Positions 11,901 to 25,019 of a stretch of 64,000 nt of DNA are shown one piece after another. The notes under the pieces are model-generated. The model had not been told where the DNA came from, did not search any database, and was given only the letters and a program-made list of their open reading frames with translations. Both the position numbers and the translations under genes were made by a program. The stretch's first letter is position 1. Each line of letters opens with the position of its first letter. Origin of the DNA: Phylloscopus collybita (lineage: Eukaryota; Chordata; Aves; Passeriformes; Phylloscopidae); assembly GCA_027886175.1 (NCBI GenBank), contig JAJNNQ010000139.1, positions 1,736,001-1,800,000 of the forward strand, read 5' to 3'.

Positions 11901-14900
11901 TGAACTACAAGGGCAGACAAACTTCCATCTGGTTATAGATTGCACCTGGGAGATATCCTCATTTGTGTAGAATTTTAGTGGAATTTTAGTAGGCATAAGC
12001 CCAGTGGCTGGCAGGCAGCATTAGCCGCAAACGGTGGCCCATTACCTTGGGAAACCAAAGTCTCCACCCCAGGTTCCTGATGTCAGTTTTTACGAGGCCT
12101 TTGGCACAAGGAGGGCAAACAAACGTCCACCTGGTGGTAGATTGCACCTGGGAGATATCCTCATTTGTATTGAACTTCAGCAGTCATAACCACAGTGCCA
12201 GGCAGACAGCATTACACAGGAACGGTGGTCCTTTTCAATGGGAAACCAAAGTCTCCGCCCCAGGTTCCTGATGTCAATTTGTAAGAAGCCTTTGGCTCTA
12301 CAGGGGCAGACAAACTTCCATCTGGTGGTAGATTGCACATGGGAGACATCCTCATTTGTATGGAATTTTAGTGGAATTTTAATAGGCAGAAGCCTCGTGG
12401 CAGGCACACATCATTAGACACGAACGCTGGCCCATTTCCATGGGAAACCAAAGTTTCCAATCCAGGATCCTGATGTCAGTTTGAAGGAGGCGTTTGGCAC
12501 TAGAAGGGCAGACAAAGTTCCGTCTGGTGGTTGATTGCATCGAGGAGATATCCTCATTTGTATGGAATTTCAGCAGGCAGAAGCCCAGTGGCACGCAGAC
12601 AGCATTAGACATGAACAATGGACCTTTTCCATGGGAAACCAAAGTCTCCACCTCACGTTCCTGATGTCAGTTTGTAGGAGGCCTTTGGAACTACAAGGGC
12701 AGACAAACTTCCATCTGGTGGTAGATTGCACCTGGGAGATATCCTCATTTGTATAGAATTTTAGTGGAATTTTAGTCGGCAGAAGTCCAGCGGCAGGCAG
12801 ACAGCATTACACACGAACGCTGGCCAATATCCATGGGAAACCAAAGTCTCCAACCCAGGCTCCTCATGTCAGTTTGTAGGAGGCCTTTGGCATTAAAAGG
12901 GCAGACAAACTTTCATCTGGTAGGAAATTGCATTTGGGAGATATCCTCATATGTATGGAACTTTGGTAGGCATATGCCCACTAGCAGGCAGACAGCATTA
13001 GACACGAACGGTGGCCTCTATCCATGGAAAAACAAAGTCTCCACCCCACGTTCCTGATGTCAGTTTTTAGGAGACCTCTGGCACTACAGGAGGAGACAAA
13101 CTTCCAACTGCTGGCATATTGCATCTGGGAGATATCCTCATTTGTGAGGTATTTCAGCAGGCATAACACCAGTGACAGGCAGACAGCATTAGACACGAAC
13201 GGTGCCCCTTTTCCATGGGAAACCAAAGTCTCCACCCCACGTTCCTGACGTCAGTTTTTAGGAGGCATTTGGCACTACAGAGGCAGACAAACTTCCATCT
13301 GGTGGTAGATTGCACCTGGGAGACACCCTCATTTGTATGGAATTTTAGTGGGATTTTATTAGGCAGAAGCCTAGTGGCAGACGCAAGTCATTAGACACGA
13401 ACGCTGGCCCATTTCCATGGGAAACCAAAGTCTCCACTCCAGGTTCCTGATGTGAGTTTGTAGGAGGCCTTTGGCACTACAAGAGCAGACAAAGTTCCAT
13501 CTGGTGGTTGATTGCATCGAGGAGATATCCTCATTTGTATGGAATTTCAGCAGGCAGAAGCCCAGTGGCAGGCAGACAGCATTAGACACGAACAATGGAC
13601 CTTTTCCATGGGAAACCAAAATCTCCACCCTAGGTTCCTGATGGCAGTTTGTAGGAGGCCTTTGGAAATACAAGGGCAGAGAAACTTCCATCTGGTGTTA
13701 GGTTGTAGCTGGGAGATATACTCATTTTTATGGAATTTTAGTGGAATTTTAGTAGGCAGAATCCCAGCAGCATGTAGACAGAATTAGACATGAATAGTGG
13801 CCCATTTCCATAGGAAACCAAAGTCTCCAACCCATGATCCTGATGTCATTTTCTAGGAGGCCTCTGGCACTACAAGAGGGGACAAACTTCCAATTGGTGG
13901 CATATTGCATCTGGGAGATATCTTCATTTGTATGTAATTTTAGTACCCATAAGCCCAGTGGCAGGCAGACAGCATTAGACACGAACGGTGGCCCTTTTCC
14001 AGGGGAAACCAAAGTCTCCGCCCCAGGTTCCTGATGACAATTTGTAGGAGGCCTTTGGAATTACAAGGGCAGACAAACTTCTATCTGGTGGTAGATTGCA
14101 CCTGGGAGATATCCTCATTTGTATAGAATTTTAGTGGAATTTTAGTAGGCATAAGCCCAGTGGCAGGCAGACAGCATTAGACACGAGCAATGGACCTTTT
14201 CCATGGGAAACCAAATTCTCCACCTCACGTTCCTGATGTCAGTTTGTAGGAGGGCTTTGGAACTACAAGGGCAGACAAACTTCCATCTGGTGGTAGATTG
14301 CACCTGGGAGATATCCTCATTTGTGTGGAATTTCAGAAGGCATAACCCCAGTGGCAGGCAGATAGCATTAGACACGAACGGTGCCCTTTTCCATGGGAAA
14401 CCAAAGTCTCCATCCCACGTTCCTGATGTCAGTCATTAAGAGGCGAATGGAACTACAAGGGCAGACAAACTTCCATCTGGTGGTAGATTGGACCTGGGAG
14501 ATATCGCCATTCGTATGGAATTTTAGTGGTATTTTAGTAGGCAGAAGTCCAGCGGCAGGCAGACAGCATTACACACGAACGCTGGCCAATATCCATGGGA
14601 AACCAAAGTCTCCAACCCAGGCTCCTCATGTCAGTTTGTAGGAGGCCTTTGGCATTAAAAGGGCAGACAAACTTCCATCTGGTGGTTGATTGCATCGGCG
14701 AGATATGCTCATTTGTATGGGATTTCAGAAGGCAGAAGCCAAGTGGCACGCAGACAGCATTGGACACGAAGAGTGGCCCATTTCCATGGGAAACCAAAAT
14801 CTCCACCCCACGTTGCTGATGTCTCATTGTAGGAGGCGTTTTCCAATATAAGGGCAGAAAAACTTCCATCTGGTTGTAGATTGCACCTGGGAGATATCCT

Positions 14901-15001
14901 CATTTCTATGGAATTTTAGTGGAATTTTAGTAAGAAGAAACCCAGTGGCAGGCAGACAGCATTAGACACGAACGGTGGCCTCTTTCCATGGAAAAACAAA
15001 G

Positions 15002-15420
15002 TCTCCACTCCGGGTTCCGGGTGTCATTTTGTAGGAGGCCTTTGGCACTACAAGGGCAGACAAAGTTCCGTCTTGTGTTTGATTGAATCGAGGAGATACC
15101 CTCATTTGTATGGAATTTCAGCAGGCAGAAGCCCAGTGGCAGGCAGACAGCATTAGACACGAACAATGGACTTTTTCCATGGGAAACCAAAGTCTCCACC
15201 TCACGTTCCTGATGTCAGTTTGTAGGAGGCCTTTGGAAATACAAGGGCAGGCAAACTTCCATCTGGTGGTAGATTGCACCTGGGAGATTACCTCATTTCT
15301 ATAGAATTTTAGTGGAATTTTAGTAGGCATAAGGCCAGTGGCTGCCAGACCGCATTAGACACGAACGGTGGGCATTTCTTTGGGAAACAAAAGTCTCCCC
15401 CCCCCATTCGGGATGTCAGT
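15002..15420 (+). repeat. Two-monomer duplication, copy 2
   Basis: Partner of 8540-8960 with the same private variants at a constant 6462-bp offset. It carries its own extra changes, such as GGTTCCGGGTGTCATTT and a run of about nine C near 15400, so the duplication is not recent. Confidence 0.55.
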
Positions 15421-16072
15421 TTTTAGGTGGCCTTTGGCACTACGGGGGCAGAAAAACTTCCACCCAGTGGTAGATTACACCTGGGAGATATCCTCATTTG
15501 TATGGAACTTCAGCAGTCATCACCACAGTGCCAGGCAGACAGCATTAGACAGGAACGGTGGTCCTTTTCCATGGGAAAGCATAGTCTCCACCCCAGGTTC
15601 CTGATGGCAGTTTGTAGGAGGCCTTTGGAAACACAAGGGCAGAGAATCTTCCATCTGGTGTTAGATTGCACCTGGGAGATATACTCATTTGTATGGAATT
15701 TTAGTGGAATGTTAGTAGACAGAATCCCAGCTACAGGTAGACAGAATTAGACATGAATAGTGGCTCATTTCCATGGGAAACCAAAGTCTCCACCCCAGGT
15801 TCCTCATGTCATTTTCTAGGAGGCCTCTGGCACTACTGGAGGAGAAAAAGTTCCTATTGGTGGCATATTGCATCTAGGAGATATCCTCATTTGTATGTAA
15901 TTTTAATAGCCATAAGCCCAGTGGCAGGCAGACAGTATTAGACGCGAACGGTGGCCCTTTTCCATGGGAAACCAAAGTCTCCGCCTCAGGTTCTTGATGT
16001 CAATTTGTAGGAAGCCTTTGGCTCTTCAGGGGCAGACAAACTTCCATCTGGTGGTAGATTGCACCTGGGAGA

Positions 16073-17576
16073 CATCCTCATTTGTATAGAATTTTAGTGG
16101 AATTTTAGTCGGCATAAGCCCAGTGTCTCGCAGACAGCATTAGACACGAACTGTGGTCCATTTCCTTGGGAAACCAAAGTCTCCATCTCACGTGCCTGAT
16201 GTCAGTTTGTAGGAGGCCTTTGGCACTACAAGGGCAGATAAACTTCCAACTGGTGGTAGATTCTGTGCGGGAGATATCCTCATTTGTGAGGAATTTCAGC
16301 AGGCATAACCCCAGTGGCAGGCAGACAGCATTAGACACAAACGGTGGTCCTTTTCCATGGGAAACCGAAGTCTCTACCCCACGTTCCTGATATTAGTTTG
16401 TAAGAGGCCTTTGGAAGTACAAGGGCAGAAAAACTTCCATCTGGTGGTAGATTGCACCTGGGAGATATCCTCATTTTTATGGAATTTCAGTGGTATTAAA
16501 GTAGGCAGAAATCCAGCAGCAGGCAGACTGCTTTACACACGAACGCTGGCCCATATCCATGGGAAACCAAAGTCTCCACTCCAGGCTCCTCATGTCAGTT
16601 TATAGAAGGCCTTTGGAAATACAAGGGCAGAAAAACTTATATCTGGCGGTAGACTGCACCCGGGAGATGTCTTCATTTGTATGGAATTTCAGTGGAATTT
16701 TCGTAGGTAGAAGCCCAATGGCCGACAGACATTATTAGACACGAACGATGGCCCATTTCCATGAGAAACCAAAGTCTCCACCCCAGGTTCCTGATGTCAG
16801 TTTTTAGGAGGCCTTTGGCACTAGAAGGGCAAACAAACTTCCAACTGGTGGGAGATTCCATCTGGGAGATATCCTCATTTGTGAGGAATTTCAGTAGGCA
16901 TAACTCCAGTGGCAGGCAGACAGCATTAGACACGAACAGTGGCCCTTTTCCATGGGAAACCAAAATCTCCACCCCATGTTGCTGATGTCACTTTGTAGGA
17001 GGCGTTTTCAAATATAAGGGCAGAGAAACTACCATCTGGTTGTAGATTGCACCTGGGAGATATCCTCATTTCTATGGAGTTTTAGTGGAATTTTAGTAGG
17101 AAGAAGCATAGTGGCAGGCAGACAGCATTAGACACGAACAATGGCCCATTTTTATGGGAAACCAAAGTCTCCACCCCACGTTCCTGATGTCCGTTTCTAG
17201 GAGGCCTTTGACACTACAAAGGTAGACAAACTTCCGTCTGGTGGTTGATTGCATCGGAGAGATATCCTCATTTGTATGGAACTTCAGCAGGTAGAAGCCC
17301 AGTGGCAGGCAGACAGCATTAGACATGAACGGTGGCCCTTTTCCCATGGGCAGCCAAAGTCTCCAAGCCACGTTCCTGATGTCAGGTTTTAGGAGGCCTT
17401 TGGCAGTACAAGGGCAAACAAACTTCCGTCTGGTGGCTGATTGCATCGGGGAGATATCCTCATTTGTATGGAATTTCAGCAGGTAAAAGCCCAGTGGCAG
17501 GCAGACAGCATTAGACACGAACGGTGGCCCTTTTCCATGGGAAAACAAAGTCTCCAACCCAGGCTCCTGATGTCAG
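16073..17576 (+). repeat. 1.5-kb multi-monomer duplication, copy 2
   Basis: Partner of 5107-6610 at a constant 10,966-bp offset, with no net insertion or deletion over about 1.5 kb. It includes the same unusual monomers, such as the one with CCCATGGGCAGCCAAAG. Confidence 0.8.
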
Positions 17577-20500
17577 TTTGTAGGAGGCCTTTGGCATAAA
17601 AAGGGCAGACAAACTTCCACCTGGTGGTAGATTGCACCTGTGACTTATCAGCATTTGTATGGAACTGCAGCAGTCATAACCACAGTGCCAGGCAGACAGC
17701 ATTAGACACGAACGGTGGCCCTTTTCCATGGGAAACCAAAGTCTACGCCCCAGGTTCCTGATGTTAATTTGTAGGAAGCCTTTAACACTACAAGGGCAGA
17801 CAAACTTCCATCTGGTGGTAGATTGCACCTGGGAGGTATCCTCATTTGTATGGAATTTTAGTGGAATTTTAGTAGGCATAAGCCCAGTATCTGGCAGACA
17901 GCATTACACACGAACAGTGGCCCTTTTCCATGGGAAACCAAAATCTCCACCCCATGTTGCTGATGTCACTTTGTAGGAGACGTTTTCCAATATAAGGGCA
18001 GAGAAACTTCCATCTGGTTGTAGATTGCACCTGGGAGATATCCTCATTTTTATGGAGTTTTAGTGGAATTTTAGTAGGAAGAAACCCCGTGGCAGGCAGA
18101 CAGCATTAGACAAGAAAAATGGCCCATTTGATGGAAAACCAAAGTCTCCACCCCTCGTTCCTGATGTCCGTTTCTAGGAGGCCTTTGGCACTACAAGGGC
18201 AGACAAACTTCCGTCTGGTGGTTGATTGCATCGTTGAGATATCCTCAGTTTTATGGAATTTCATCAGGTAGAAGCCCAGTGGCAGGCAGACAGCATTAGA
18301 GAGGAACGGTGGCCCTTTTCCATGGGAAAACAAAGTCTCCAACCAGGCTCCTGATGTCAGTTTTTAGCAGGCCTTTGGCATTAAAAGGGCAGACAAACTT
18401 CTATCTGGTGGGAAATTTTGTTAGGGAGATATCCTCATTTGTATGTAATTTCAGTAGTCATAAGCCCAGTGGCAAGGAGACAGCATTAAACAAAAAGGGT
18501 GCCCCTTTTCCATGGGAAACCAAAGCCTCCTTTCCAGAATCCTGATGTCAGTTTGTAGGAGGCCTTTGGCATTACAAGGGCAGACAAACTTTCATCTGGT
18601 GGTAGACTCTATCTGGGAGATATCCTCATTTGTACGGGATTTTACTAGGCATAATCCCAGTGGCAGTCACATAGCATTAGACACAAACGGTGGCCCATTT
18701 CCATGGGAAAACAAAGTCTCCACCCCACGTTCCTGATGTCAATTTATAGAAGGCGTTTGGAACTACAAGGGCAGAAAAACTTCCATCTGGTGGTAGATTG
18801 CACCTGGGAGATATTGTCATTTCTCTGGAATTTTATTGGAATTTTATTACGAAGATCCCCAGTGGCAGGCCGACAGCTTTAGACACGAACGGTGGCCCAT
18901 TTTTATGGGAAACCAAAGTCTCCACCCCACGTTCCTGATGTCCGTTACTAGGAGGCCTTCGGCAGTACAAGGGTAGACAAACTTCCACCTGGTGGTAGAT
19001 TGCTCCTGGGAGATATCCTCATTTGTATGGACCTTCAGCAGTCATAACCACAGTGCCAGGCAGACAGCATTAGACAGGAACGGTGGTCCTTTTCCTAGGG
19101 AAACCAAAGTCTCCACACCACGTTCCCGATGTCAGGTTTTAGTAGGCCATTGACAGTACAAGGGCAGAAAAACTTCCGTCTGGTGGTTGATTGCATCGGG
19201 AAGATATCCACATTTGTATGGAATTTCAGCAGATAGAAGCCCAGTGGCAGGCAGACAGCATTAGACACGAACGGTGGCCCTTTTCCATGGCAAAACAAAG
19301 TCTCCAACCCAGGCTCCTGCTGTCAGTTTGTAGGAGGCCTTTGGCACTCCAAGGGCAGACAAACCTCCATCTCGTGGTGGATCGCACCTCGTAGATGTCC
19401 TTATTTGTATGGAATTTTAATGGTATTTTAGTACTCAGAAGCCCAGTTGCAGACAGAGAGCATTAAACATGAACGGTGGGCCTTTTCCATAGGAAACCAA
19501 AGTCTCCACGCCAGGTTCCGAATGTCAGTATAAAGGAGGCCTTTGGCACTGCAAGAGCAGACAAACTTCCATCTGGTGGCATATTGCATCTGGGAGATAT
19601 CCTCATTTGTATGGAACTTCAGCAGTCATAACCACAGTGCCAGGCAGACAGCATTAGACAGGAACGGTGGTCCTTTTCCATGGGAAACCAAAGTCTCCAC
19701 CCTAAGGTTTCTGATGGCAGTTTGTAGGAGGCCTTTAGAAACATAAGGGCAGAGAAACTTCCATCTGGTGTTAGTTTGCACCTGGGAGATATTCGCATTT
19801 GTATGGAATTTTAGAGGAATTTTAGTAGGCAGAATCCCAGCGGCAGGCAGACAGAATTAGACATGAATAGTGGCCCATTTCCATGGGAAACCAAAGTCTC
19901 CACCCCAGGTTCCTGATGTCATTTTCTAGGAGGCCTCTGGCACTACAAGAGGAGACAAACTTCCAACTGGTGGCATATTGCATCTGGGAGATATCCTCAT
20001 TTGTGAGGTATTTCAGCAGGCATAACACCAGTGACAGGCAGACAGCATTAGGCACGAACGGTGCCCCTTTTCCATGGGAAACCAAAGACTCCACCCCAGC
20101 TTCTTGATGTCAATTTGTAGGAAGCCTTTTGCTCTACAGGGGGAGACAAACTTCCATTTGGTGGTAGATTGCACGTGAGAGACATCTTCAATGGTATAGA
20201 ATTTTAGTGGGATTTTATTAGGCAGAAGCCTAGTGGCAGGCAGACAGCATTAGACACGAACGCTGGCCCATTTCCATGGGAAACCAAAGTCTCCACTCCA
20301 GGTTCCTGATGTCAGTTTGTAGGAGGCCTTTGGCACTACAAGGGCAGACAAAGTTCCGTCTGGTGGTTGATTGCATTGAGGAGATATCCTCATTTGTATG
20401 GAATTTCAGCAGGCAGAAGATCAGTGGCAGGCAGACAGCATAGGACACGAACGGTGGACCTTTTTCATGGGAAACCGAAGTCTCCACCCCACGTTCCTGA

Positions 20501-23014
20501 TGTCAGTTTTTAGGAGGCCTTTGGCACTACAAGGGCAAACAAACTTCGAACTGGTGGTAGATTCCATCTGGGAGATAGCCTCATTTGTGAGGAATTTCAG
20601 CAGGCGTAACCCAGTGGCAGGCAGACAGCATTAGACACGAACGGTTGCCCTTTTCCATGGAAAAACCAATTATGCATCCTATGTTCCTGATGTCAGTTTT
20701 TAGGAGGCCATTGGCGCTACACTGGCAGACAAATTTCCATCTGGCGGTAGATTGCACCTCGGAGATGTCCTCATTTGTACGGAATTTTAGTGGTATTTTA
20801 GTACTCAGAAGCCCAGTGGCAGACAGACAGCATTAAACATAAACGGTGGGCCTTTTCCATAGGAAACCGAAGTCTCCAGGCCAGGTTCCGAATGTCAGTT
20901 TGAAGGAGGCCTTTGGCACTGCAAGAGCGGACAAACTTCCATCTGGTGGCATATTGCATCTGGGAGATATCCTCATTTGTATGTAATTTTAGTAGCCATA
21001 ATCCCAGTGGCAACCAGACAGCATTAGACACGAACGGTGGCCCTTTTCCATGGGAAACCAAAGTCTCAATCCCAGGTTCCTGATGTCAGTTTGAAGGAGG
21101 CCTTTGGCAGTACAAAGGCAGAACACGTTCCGTCTGGTGGTTGATTGCATCGAGGAGATATCCTCATTTCTATGGAATTTCAACAGGCAGAAGCTCAGTG
21201 GCAGGCAGACAGCATTAGACACGAACAGTGGAACTTTTCCATTGGAAACCAAAGTCTCCACCTCACGTTCCTGATGTCAGTTTGTAGGAGGCCTTTGGAA
21301 CTACAAGGGCAGACAAACTTCCGTCAGGTGGTAGATTGCACCTGGGAGATATCCTCATTTGTAGAGAATTTTATTGGAATTCTAGTAGGCATAAGCCAAG
21401 TGGCTGGCAGAGAGCATTAGACACAAACGGTGGCCCATTTCCTTGGGAAACCAAAGTCTCCATCTCACGTTCCTGATGTCAGTTTGTAGGAGGCCTTTGG
21501 TACTACAAGGGCAGACATACTTCTATCTTGTGGTTGATTGCATCGCAGAGATATCCTCATTTTTATGGAACTTCAGCAGTCATAACCACTGTGCCAGGCA
21601 GACAGCATTAGACAGGAACAGTGGTCTTTTTCCATGGGAAACCACAGTCTCCACACTACGTTCCCAATATCAGGTTTTAGGAGGTCTTTTGCAGTACATG
21701 GGAAGACAAACTTCCGTCTGTTGGTTTATTTCATCGGGGAGATATCCTCATTTGTATGGAATTTCAGCAGGCAGAAGCCCAGTGGCAGGCAGAGAGCATT
21801 AGACACAAATGGTGGCCCTTTTCCATGGGAAACCGAAGGCTCCAACCCAGGCTTCTGATGTCGGTTTTCAGGAGGCCTTTGGCATTAAAAGTGTAGACAA
21901 ACATCCATCTGGTGGGAAATTGCATTTGGGAGATATCCTCATACGTATGGAATTTTAGTAGGCATATACCCACTGGCAGGCAGCAGCATTAGACATGAAC
22001 AATGGGCCTTTTCCATGGAAAAACAAATTATCCATCCTCACGTTCCTGATGTCATGTTTTAGGAGGCCTTTGGCACTACAAGAGCAGACAAACTTCCACG
22101 TGGTGGTAGATTGCACCTGAGAGATATTCTCATTTGTAAAGAATTTTAGACGAATTTTAGTACGCAGATTCCAAGCGGCAGGCAGACAGAATTAGACATG
22201 AATAGTGGCCCTTTTCCAGGGGAAATGAAAGTCTGCAGGCCAGGTTCCTGATGTCAGTTTTTAGGAGGCCTTTTGCACTACAAGAACAGACAAACTTCCA
22301 ACTGGTGGCATATTGCATCTTGGAGATATCCTCATTTGTATGTAATTTCTGTAGCCATAAGCCCAGTGGCCGGCAGACAGCATTAGACACGAACGGTGGC
22401 CCTTTTCCATGGGAAACCGAATTCTCCACTCCAGGCTCCTGATGTCTATTTGTAGGAGGCCTTTGGCACTACAGGGGCAGACAAACTTCCGTCAGGTGGT
22501 TGATTGCATCGGAGAGATTTCCCAATTTCTTTGGAATTTCAGCAGGCAGAAGCCCAGTGGCAGGCAGACAGCATTAGACATGAACGCTGGCCCTTTTCCA
22601 TGGGAAAACAAAGTCTCCACCCCTGATTCCTGATGTCAGTTTTTTAGGAGGGCTTTGGTACTACAAGGGCAGAGAATCTTCTATCTGGTTGTAGATTGCA
22701 CCTGGGAGATATCCTCATTTCTATGGAATTTTAGTGGAATTTTAATAGGAAGAAGCCCAGTGGCAAGCAGACAGCATTACACACGAACGGTGGCCCATTT
22801 GTATGGGAAACCAAAGTGGCCACTCCCGGTTCCTGATGTCAGTTTTTAGGAGGCCTTTGCCACTACAAGGGCAGGCAAACTTCCTTCTGGTGGTAAATTG
22901 CATCTGCGAGATATGCTCATTTGTATGGAGATTTAGCAGGCATATGCCCAGTGGCAGGCACACAGCATTAGGCATGAACAGTGCCCTATTCCACGGGAAA
23001 CCAAATTATACCTC

Positions 23015-23020
23015 CTACGT
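23015..23020. repeat. Target-site duplication, left copy
   Basis: CTACGT lies immediately before the LTR and is repeated immediately after it at 23389-23394. The inverted paralogous monomer at 57662-57667 has this hexamer once (reading ACGTAG on the + strand) with no insertion, which confirms it as target sequence. Confidence 0.9.
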
Positions 23021-23388
23021 TGTGGAGAGAATGTGAATTGGAAGGGACAGACTGCGTTTGCGGAAGACGAATCGGGTTGTAACGCGAAGCAGGGCCAGGC
23101 ACATCCCTCTCCAGAGATAACCTTTATCTCAAGGTCACAGACCCCTCTCTCTTTCCTTGCATACCAGTACTTTTCCACTACCCTTAAGAAACTAGTAAGA
23201 CCCCCTATGACGTAGCGAAACCCAGAAGGTACTTAAACCCTGTGTTTTAGATAATAAACGCTTTTGACCAAACACATCACATTGGTGTTAACTGAGTCAT
23301 TTGCCCGAACCCCACGCTCGCAGCTCGTGGTGGTCGTGTCTTCAATTAAACCCAGGCCACCAAGGCGATGGCTGAATAAGCCGCAACA
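23021..23388 (+). mobile_element. Solo LTR of an endogenous retrovirus, alpharetrovirus-like
   Basis: A 368-bp element interrupting a satellite monomer. It begins TGTGGAGA and ends GCAACA, so it has the TG...CA ends of a retroviral LTR, and it is flanked by the 6-bp duplication CTACGT. A weak TATA-like GTACTTAAAC near 23229 is followed by AATAAA at 23253-23258, giving a U3-R-U5 order on the + strand. The segments AATAAACGC, TTGACC and CACATTGGTG match in order what I recall of the R/U5 region of avian leukosis-type LTRs, and a 6-bp duplication fits that group. The flanks return directly to satellite, with no internal viral sequence or second LTR, so this is a solo LTR left by LTR-LTR recombination. 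Subfamily assignment is by memory only. Confidence 0.9.
23253..23258 (+). promoter_or_regulatory. Polyadenylation signal within the solo LTR
   Basis: AATAAA in the expected position near the R/U5 boundary, downstream of the TATA-like motif. It fixes the element's orientation as +. Whether it acts on any transcript of the satellite cannot be seen. Confidence 0.7.
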
Positions 23389-23394
23389 CTACGT
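23389..23394. repeat. Target-site duplication, right copy
   Basis: Second CTACGT directly after the LTR terminus. Satellite sequence resumes at once (TTAAGAAGAGAGTTTATAGG, corresponding to TTTCAGATGTCAGTTTATAGG in uninterrupted monomers). Confidence 0.9.
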
Positions 23395-25019
23395 TTAAGA
23401 AGAGAGTTTATAGGAGCCCTTTGGCACTACAAGGGCAGAGAAACTTCAAACCGGGAGTAGATTGCACCTGCGAGATATTCTCAATTTTATAGAATTTTAG
23501 AGGAATTTCAGTCAGCCGAATCCCACCGGCAGGCACACAGAATTAGACATGAATAGCGGCCTTTTCCAGGGGAAACCAAAGTCTCCAGGCCAGGTTCCTG
23601 ATGTCAGCTTTTAGGAGGCCTTTTGCACTACAAGAACAGACAAACTTCCGACTGGTGGCATATTGCATCTTGGAGATATCCTCATTTGTATGGAATTACA
23701 GTGGAATTAAAGTAGGCAGAAGCCCAGTGGCAGGCAGACACCATTAGACACGAACGGTGGCCCTTTTCCATGGGAAACAAAAATCTTCACCCGTGGTTCC
23801 TGATGTCAGGTTTTAGGAGGCCTTTGCCACTACAAGGGCAGACAAACTTCCATCTGATGGAAAATTCCATCTGGGAGATATTCTCATTTGTATGGAATTT
23901 TACTAGGCATAAGCCCAGTGGCAGGCACAGAGCATTAGACAAAAACGGTGCCCCTTTTCCATGGAAACCAAAGTCTCCACCTCACGTTCCTGATGTCAGT
24001 TTTTAGGAGGCCTTTGGCACTACAAGGGCAGACAAACTTCCAACTGGTGGTAGATTGCACCATGGAGATGTCCTCATTTGTATGGAATTTTAGTGGAATT
24101 TTAGTACTCAGAAGCCCAGTTGCAGACCGACAGCATTAAATACGAACGGTGGGCCCTTTACATAGGAAACCAAAGTTCCAGGCCAGGTTCCAGATATCAC
24201 TTTGAACGAGGCCTTTGGCACTGCAAGAGCAGACAAACTTCCATCTGGTGGCATATTGCATCTGGGAGATATCCTCATTTGTATGTAATTTCAGTAGTCA
24301 TAAGCCCAGTGGCAAAGAGACAGCATTAAACACCAAGGGTGGCCCTATTCCAAGGGAAACCAAAGCGTCCTCTCCAGATTCCTGATGTCAGTTTGTAGGA
24401 GGCCGTTGGCATTACAAGGGCAGACAAACTTTCAAGTGGTGGTAGATTCCATCTGGGAGATATCCTCATTTGTATGGAATTTTACTAGGCATAAGCCCAG
24501 TGGCAGGCGCATAGCATTAGACACAAACGGTGGCCCTTTTCCATGGGAAAGCAAAGTCTCCACCCCACGTTCCTGATGTCAGTTTTTAGGAGGCCTTTGG
24601 CACTACAAGGGCAGACAAACTTCCATCTGGTGGTAGATTGCACCTGGGAGATATCCTCCTTTGTATGGAACTTCAGCACTCATAATCTCAAAGCCAGGCA
24701 GACAGCATTAGAAACGAACGATGGACCTTCTCCATGGGAAACCAAAGTCTTCACCCCACGTTCCTGATGTCAGTTTTTTGGAGGCCTTTGGCACTATGAG
24801 GGCAGACAAACTTCCACCTGGTGGTAGATTGCACCTGGGAGATATCCTCATTTGTATGGAACTTCAGCAGTCATCACCACAGTGCCAGGCAGACAGCATT
24901 AGATACGAACGGTGGTCCTTTTCCATTGGAAACCAAAGTCTCCACGCCTGGTTCCTGATGTCAGTTTTTTAGGGGGCTTTTGCCACTACAAGGGCAGACA
25001 AACTTCCATCTCGTGGTAA

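Larger units (their letters stand above)
5106..23014 (+). repeat. 191/202-bp satellite (sat2), forward arm, first part
   Basis: About 90 tandem monomers, each with the recognisable blocks CTGATGTCAGTTTGTAGGAG, GGCAGACAAACTTCC, GGGAGATATCCTCATTTG, GGCAGACAGCATTAGACACG and TTCCATGGGAAACC. I count about 191 bp for the short form and about 202 bp for the long form. The long form has GGAATTTTAGT twice in tandem, which accounts for the 11-bp difference. EcoRV (GATATC), NcoI (CCATGG) and StuI (AGGCCT) sites are conserved in most monomers. Neighbouring monomers differ considerably, while monomers many units apart can match closely, which is the signature of old, decayed higher-order repeats. Short open frames recur, but the period is not a multiple of three, so they are by-products. 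Confidence 0.95.

Noticed and set aside
23021..23388. A fragment of an intact endogenous provirus
   Set aside because: Satellite lies directly outside matching target duplications on both sides, so no internal region is present.
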